Assembly (NCBI GenBank): GCA_945643635.1
Contig: CALZFC010000053.1
Coordinates: 1 to 64,000 of the forward strand
Direction of reading: 5' to 3'
DNA from: Allodiplogaster sudhausi
Lineage: Eukaryota; Nematoda; Chromadorea; Rhabditida; Diplogasteridae
Length of the DNA stretch: 64,000 nucleotides
This document shows positions 56,489-62,272 of this stretch, piece by piece (within the stretch, counting starts at the first letter, position 1; each line of letters starts with the position of its first letter). The translations under genes were made by a program, and so were the position numbers. The notes under the pieces were generated by a model, which saw only the letters and a list, made by a program, of their open reading frames with translations, had not been told where the DNA came from and made no database searches.

Positions 56489-59400
56489 TTCGGAATTTAT
56501 GACCATCAGCGGCGTTGTCGAGGTCGTCAAAAATTTTGTTCAATCGACGTGAAATTTTGTATGGACAGTCGATAGGGGCCTAGAATCCACCAGGAAAAAT
56601 TTCAGAATCCTACTACAAGAATGAAGCCGAAACGAGGCCAATAACCTTTTTAAATCAGAATTTCATGTTCATCTTCTGAGTAGGCAAAAGCGAATTAAAC
56701 TATTTTAAATCGGCATGTATTGTGTAGGTAAATGATTACTAATTTTGCGAAGAACAAGCCTATAAAACATAAAGTCATTGTACTCAAGTATAAAATGTTT
56801 ATTTTGCTGATTTATAGCCTTCGGAATTTATGACCATCAGCGGCGTTGTCGAGGTCGTCAAAAATTTTGTTCAATCGACGTGAAATTTTGTATGGACAGT
56901 AATTAGGGGCCTAGAATCCACCAGGAAAAATTTCAGAATCCTACTACAAGAATGAAGCCGAAACGAGGCCAATAACCTTTTTAAATCAGAATTTCATGTT
57001 CATCTTCTGAGTAGGCAAAAGCGAATTAGACTATTTTAAATCGGCATGTATTGTGTAGGTAAATGATTACTAATTTTGCGAAGAACAAGCCTATAAAACA
57101 TAAAGTCATTGTACTCAAATATAAAATGTTTATTTTGCTGATTTATAGCCTTCGGAATTTATGACCATCAGCGGCGTTGTCGAGGTCGTCAAAAATTTTG
57201 TTCAATCGACGTGAAATTTTGTATGGACAGTCATTAGGGGCCTAGAATCCACCAGGAAAAATTTCAGAATCCTACTACAAGAATGAAGCCGAAACGAGGC
57301 CAATAAATTTTTTAAATCAGAATTTCATGTTCATCTTCTGAGTAGGCAAAAGCGAATTAAACTATTTTAAATCGGCATGTATTGTGTAGGTAAATGATTA
57401 CTAATTTTGCGAAGAACAAGCCTATAAAACATAAAGTCATTGTACTCAAATATAAAATGTTTATTTTGCTGATTTATAGCCTTCGGAATTTATGACCATC
57501 AGCGGCGTTGTCGAGGTCGTCAAAAATTTTGTACAATCGACGTGAAATTTTGTATGGACAGTCATTAGGGGCCTAGAATCCACCAGGAAAAATTTCAGAA
57601 TCTTACTACAAGAATGAAGCCGAAACGAGGCCAATAACCTTTTTAAATCAGAATTTCATGTTCATCTTCTGAGTAGGCAAAAGCGAATTAAACTATTTTA
57701 AATCGGCATGCATTGTGTAGGTAAATGATTACTAATTTTGCGAAGAACAAGCCTATAAAACATAAAGTCATTGCACTCAAATATAAAATGTTTATTTTGC
57801 TGATTTATAGCCTTCGGAATTTATGACCATCAGCGGCGTTGTCGAGGTCGTCAAAAATTTTGTTCAATCGACGTGAAATTATTTTGTATGGACAGTCGAT
57901 AGGGGCCTAGAATCCAACAGGAAAAATTTCAGAATCCTACTACAAGAATGAAGCCGAAACGAGGCCAATAACCTTTTTAAATCAGAATTTCATGTTCATC
58001 TTCTGAGTAGGCAAAAGCGAATTAAACTATTTTAAATCGGCATGTATTGTGTAGGTAAATGATTACTAATTTTGCGAAGAACAAGCCTATAAAACATAAA
58101 GTCATTGTACTCAAATATAAAATGTTTATTTTGCTGATTTATAGCCTTCGGAATTTATGACCATCAGCGGCGTTGTCGAGGTCGTCAAAAATTTTGTTCA
58201 ATCGACGTGAAATTTTGTATGGACAGTCGATAGGGGCCTAGAATCCACCAGGAAAAATTTCAGAATCCTACTACAAGAATGAAGCCGAAACGAGGCCAAT
58301 AACCTTTTTAAATCAGAATTTCATGTTCATCTTCTGAGTAGGCAAAAGCGAATTAAACTATTTTAAATCGGCATGTATTGTGTAGGTAAATGATTACTAA
58401 TTTTGCGAAGAACAAGCCTATAAAACATAAAGTCATTGTACTCAAATATAAAATGTTTATTTTGCTGATTTATAACCTTTGGAATTTATGACCATCAGCG
58501 GCGTTGTCGAGGTCGTCAAAAATTTTGTTCAATCGACGTGAAATTTTCTATGGAGAGTCGATAGGGGCCTAGAATCCACCAGGAAAAATTTCAGAATCCT
58601 ACTACAAGAATGAAGCCGAAACGAGGCCAATAACCTTTTTAAATCAGAATTTCATGTTCATCTTCTGAGTAGGCAAAAGCGAATTAAACTATTTTAAATC
58701 GGCATGTATTGTGTAGGTAAATGATTACTAATTTTGCGAAGAACAAGCCTATAAAACATAAAGTCATTGTACTCAAATATAAAATGTTTATTTTGCTGAT
58801 TTATAGCCTTCGGAATTTATGACTATCAGCGGCGTTGTCGAGGTCGTCAAAAATTTTGTTCAATCGACGTGAAATTTTGTATGGACAGTCGATAGGGGCC
58901 TAGAATCCACCAGGAAAAATTTCAGAATCCTACTACAAGAATGAAGCCGAAACGAGGCCAATAACCTTTTTAAATCAGAATTTCATGTTCATCTTCTGAG
59001 TAGGCAAAAGCGAATTAAACTATTTTAAATCGGCATGTATTGTGTAGGTAAATGATTACTAATTTTGCGAAGAACAAGCCTATAAAACATAAAGTCATTG
59101 TACTCAAATATAAAATGTTTATTTTGCTGATTTATAGCCTTCGGAATTTATGACCATCAGCGGCGTTGTCGAGGTCGTCAAAAATTTTGTTCAATCGACG
59201 TGAAATTTTGTATGGACAGTCATTAGGGGCCTAGAATCCACCAGGAAAAATTTCAGAATCCTACTACAAGAATGAAGCCGAAACGAGGCCAATAACCTTT
59301 TTAAATCAGAATTTCATGTTCATCTTCTGAGTAGGCAAAAGCGAATTAAATTATTTTAAATCGGCATGTATTGTGTAGGTAAATGATTACTAATTTTGCG

Positions 59401-60066
59401 AAGAACAAGCCTATAAAACATAAAGTCATTGTACTCAAATATAAAATGTTTATTTTGCTGATTTATAGCCTTCGGAATTTATGACCATCAGCGGCGTTGT
59501 CGAGGTCGTCAAAAATTTTGTACAATCGACGTGAAATTATGTATGGACAGTCATTAGGGGCCTAGAATCCACCAGGAAAAATTTCAGAATCCTACTACAA
59601 GAATGAAGCCGAAACGAGGCCAATAACCTTTTTAAATCAGAATTTCATGTTCATCTTCTGAGTAGGCAAAAGCGAATTAAACTATTTTAAATCGGCATGT
59701 ATTGTGTAGGTAAAGGATTACTAATTTTGCGAAGAACAAGCCTATAAAACATAAAGTCATTGTACTCAAATATAAAATGTTTATTTTGCTGATTTATAGC
59801 CTTCGGAATTTATGACCATCAGCGGCGTTGTCGAGGTCGTCAAAAATTTTGTTCAATCGACGTGAAATTTTGTATGGACAGTCGATAGGGGCCTAGAATC
59901 CACCAGGAAAAATTTCAGAATCCTACTACAAGAATGAAGCCGAAACGAGGCCAATAACCTTTTTAAATCAGAATTTCATGTTCATCTTCTGAGTAGGCAA
60001 AAGCGAATTAAACTATTTTAAATCGGCATGTATTGTGTAGGTAAATGATTACTAAGTTTGCGAAGA

Positions 60067-60341
60067 TCTCCGTGAGAGCTCTTAGATGATATACTTACGA
60101 TTTTATAATATTGACATTGAGCGCAGTTATGGATCGATGAATGCGCTTGCAGATTTTCTTCCATTACAATAGTAACGCGAAAACTGTCGGGGTAGGTCAG
60201 AGCCGCCCTCTTATTTCATATGCTCTCTCGACCGAGCGACAGGCAACTTTATGGGCGCGCGCATTCAACTGATTATCTAGCGCTACTGTATAATGATTCG
60301 TCAGATACTTCCTTTAAATGAAAATGTACGTGTGCTTACAG
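60067..60341. other. Unique DNA next to the satellite, no gene seen
   Basis: Sequence departs from the satellite immediately after gcgaaga. I see no exon, tRNA or repeat. In particular, the ATP-binding P-loop exon that should precede the synthetase fragment at 60342 is absent. The left breakpoint of that fragment therefore lies in or just after this stretch, or the exon lies elsewhere. Confidence 0.6.
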
Positions 60342-60685
60342 ATACGCGGAGACTGAGAATATGCCCGCTCTTGGTGACGAAGACTTCGACATTTTCGGGG
60401 TTTAATTTCTGGAATAAAAAAACAGCCCGAATAAGATTGTCATTCTTGCAGGAAAACATTACTTGGGTGCTTCCGATGTTCCACGTCTACGGATCGGTGT
60501 CGCTATGCCAGGCGAGGGAAAATCTCCTTCCGAAATTACAGTTTTAAAAAGTAGCTAAGAAATTTTCAGATTTTTTTCTCACAATTTTTACTAATTTTGC
60601 CTTCAGTTCATGTCTCGGCACGACTGGAGTCTTGATGGATCAGTTCAAGCCTGAGGCCTACTTTGCAATGATTGAGAAATATCGG
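60342..60685 (+). pseudogene. Truncated acyl-CoA synthetase (4CL-like) gene fragment, three exons
   Basis: Three exon-like blocks join in phase. The first is 60342-60399 (YAETENMPALGDEDFDIFG), with a CTTACAG acceptor and a GTTTAA donor. The second is 60452-60540 (ENITWVLPMFHVYGS and on), with an TTGCAG acceptor. The third is 60607-60685 ([27 protein letters not shown]), with a CTTCAG acceptor and a GTTCGT donor. LPMFHVYG is the conserved segment that follows the P-loop motif in 4-coumarate-CoA ligase and luciferase-type adenylating enzymes. Upstream P-loop sequence and all downstream motifs are missing. Homology to the minus-strand gene ends inside the next intron at 60896. I infer a non-functional inverted duplicate; whether it is transcribed is unknown. 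The first exon is the least certain. Confidence 0.75.
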
Positions 60686-60896
60686 GTTCGTTTATGATTT
60701 TTAAAATCTTTTTAACTGACACATTAAAGGAGCACAAAACTCAAGCATAAAATATATTTTAATTTTTCGGGCCATTGTTGTTACGTGTCTCAAAAACACA
60801 TATTCTCTCGCCCTTGTATTACTGAAAAAAATCGCGAATATAGGATTGAGTTTTTGGCTATTTTGAGCCGTTAAAGTAGACGAGAGACCGTGATTT
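60529..60896 (+). repeat. Left arm of large inverted repeat (368 bp seen)
   Basis: This segment is the reverse complement of 63633-64000 with four substitutions (60562, 60654, 60703, 60784) and no indels, about 98.9% identity. It includes the end of one exon, a 66-bp intron, a whole 79-bp exon and about 210 bp of the next intron. Homology stops at 60896 after gaccgtgattt. The other end is set only by the window edge, so the true arm may be longer. Confidence 0.95.
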
Positions 60897-61791
60897 TTTC
60901 GCTTGTACTTGAACGAATCGTGTAGATCGACTAAATCGAATTATAAATGAGGTTTAAATTCGATAACTCCTAACACGAAATGGCCGATCAGATAGTACGG
61001 TAGAGTAAAGCAAAGTGATCCTATCAATTTGCCAAGGCATGCTGCAGCCAGTGACAACCAGATTACCTTTCCGTGCGGGACACTTCATGGGTCAAATGCC
61101 TATTTTCATCTGTTAAGGGTAATTGTTCCATGAAAAAATGAAATGCCAAGTAAACTTTGGGGTCCATCGTTTGAATCCTGAAATTGGAGGTACTTGTCAA
61201 AGTCGTGAAATCACGTGGACGAATTCTGCAAAAATGGTTGGGCAAAAGCGAAATTTGAATGGAAACGTAAAAAGGGGTTTGAGTTTTTCAGCTATTCATG
61301 AAACCAATTGGGAGTTGAAAATTTGGAAATATGAGAATATATGTACGTAAATATTAGGAATATTTATACTATTCAATAAAACAGCGTACCAGGAAGCTGA
61401 TTTGGTAAAAACTTTAAGAAATGGTGTATTTCAGCCAAGTGCGAGAAGAAAAGGAAGATTAAGGAAAATAAATGAAAAAAAATATTTTGTAATTATCTGG
61501 TTATTACGGAATTTCACCCTTTTTCAATGCTTCAAATGCTCGTCAAGAAGGCTTCCTCCCTCCTTATTTTCTTCTTTTTATTCTCTTTTTTAAACTCAAA
61601 TTCGTCTTTCCAAATATTTGCGTGACCTGTTTCTTGAGTGGTTTATTTTATTTTATTTTTCCTTTCTCTGATTTACCTGAGCTCTCGACGATCTTTCTGA
61701 TCTTCAGTCTTTTCTTCCTCTTCTCAACCGTTGATTGTATTTTCGTGCGCACCGGCGGTCAGAGACAGCGGGCAATTCGCAAGGTCAAACA
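60897..61791. other. Gene-free spacer, T-rich in its right half
   Basis: No exon of the truncated plus-strand gene is found after the homology breakpoint. Open frames here (up to 75 codons at 61123-61350) have no recognisable motif or support. About 61510-61735 is pyrimidine-rich on the plus strand. TTTATTTTATTTTATT at about 61642 would read as overlapping AATAAA signals on the minus strand. It lies about 475 bp past the minus-strand stop codon, so it is only a weak poly(A) candidate. Confidence 0.5.
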
Positions 61792-61875
61792 GGAGGGGGC
61801 GTAACCCATATTCGAAGGGGCGGAGCCAAATAGCGAAGGGGCGGAGCCACATTTCGATGGATCGGAGCCAAAATT
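61792..61875 (+). repeat. 21-bp tandem repeat, four units
   Basis: Units start at 61792, 61813, 61834 and 61855. Units two and three share cgaaggggcggagcca, unit four is cgatggatcggagccaa, and unit one is a degenerate ggagggggcgtaaccca. A trailing cgtagg at 61876 may begin a fifth. It is GC-rich against AT-rich surroundings. A minus-strand open frame reads it as a WLRPF-type peptide repeat, which I treat as a by-product. Confidence 0.8.
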
Positions 61876-62120
61876 CGTAGGCGCTGGTCAACATGCCAAT
61901 ATCTGGAATATGCACTCACAGCATTCCTCTACTGAATGATAACTGAAGGAGGCACAGAAAAATTGACTGTATGCAGGATCAATTTTTTTACGCTTCACCT
62001 CGAAGATGCCCGTGCACATGAGGTGAAGAATTAAACCATTTCGATATTGTATCTATACCATTTATCTGGAATGGTCAAGGACATGGAGTGCTCCTGTCGC
62101 TGTTGTTCTTCTTCTTCCTT
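61876..62120 (-). other. Probable 3' untranslated region of the minus-strand gene
   Basis: This lies just beyond the TAG at 62121-62123 and has no coding signal. A perfect 9-bp inverted repeat sits at 61993-62028. No clear AATAAA signal on the minus strand is present within these bases, so the transcript end is not defined. Confidence 0.4.
61993..62028 (-). other. 9-bp inverted repeat (possible 3' UTR hairpin)
   Basis: cttcacctc (61993-62001) and gaggtgaag (62020-62028) are perfect reverse complements with an 18-base loop, 93 bp past the stop codon of the minus-strand gene. A hairpin in the mRNA is possible, but chance cannot be excluded. Confidence 0.45.
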
Positions 62121-62272
62121 CTATGGGATCTCCTTCTCTGGACTCTCCTTCCTCTCGCCCTTCTTCGCCAGCTCGCGCAGCACTTTTCGCAGAATCTTGC
62201 CCGAGGCAGACTTGGGAATCTCGTCGACGAACTTGACTCCGCCAGTGAGATGCTTGTAAATAACGAGGCGAT
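62121..62272 (-). CDS. Acyl-CoA synthetase terminal exon with catalytic lysine and stop
   Basis: A 152-bp exon reads [20 protein letters not shown], then [17 protein letters not shown]. It ends in a charged tail ([12 protein letters not shown]) and TAG at 62121-62123. The Lys of SGKILRK is the conserved A10 residue used in adenylation. No frameshift or stop interrupts this exon. Confidence 0.93.

Larger units (their letters stand above)
24822..60066 (+). repeat. Satellite family B, 331-bp monomer, about 106 tandem copies
   Basis: Head-to-tail array in the same orientation and phase convention as family A, with starts at 25064, 25395, 25726 and 26057. Family B is marked by gaccatcagcggcgttgtcg, gaagccgaaacgagg, aataacctttttaaatc and aatcggcatgtattgtg. 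The main variable site is cagtNN before taggggcc (cgatagg, cattagg, catagg, aattagg, ccatagg). A second one is ataaaatg versus ataaatg. It ends abruptly inside a monomer after gcgaaga at 60066. The array has no credible coding frame; the longest open stretch (62 codons on the minus strand, 26021-26209) is monomer sequence. Confidence 0.97.

Noticed and set aside
1..60066. CRISPR array
   Set aside because: There are no short repeats separated by unique spacers; the whole 331-bp unit repeats.
1..60066. CENP-B box or telomere repeats in the satellite
   Set aside because: No segment matches the nTTCGnnnnAnnCGGGn pattern, and no TTAGGC or TTAGGG tract is present.
60920..61320. Degenerate satellite relative in the spacer (gtcgtgaaatcacgtgg, ctgcaaaaatgg)
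   Set aside because: Only short AT-rich words resemble the satellite, and they are not in the right order or spacing; an alignment with statistics would be needed.
61123..61350. 75-codon plus-strand open frame and its antisense partner at 61063-61245
   Set aside because: No recognisable domain, no splice partners and no repeat of the pattern; length is within chance for this composition.
61402..61804. Two plus-strand open frames of about 60 codons with Phe/Leu-rich hydrophobic stretches
   Set aside because: They come from T-rich, pyrimidine-rich DNA, which always reads as hydrophobic residues; no other coding evidence.
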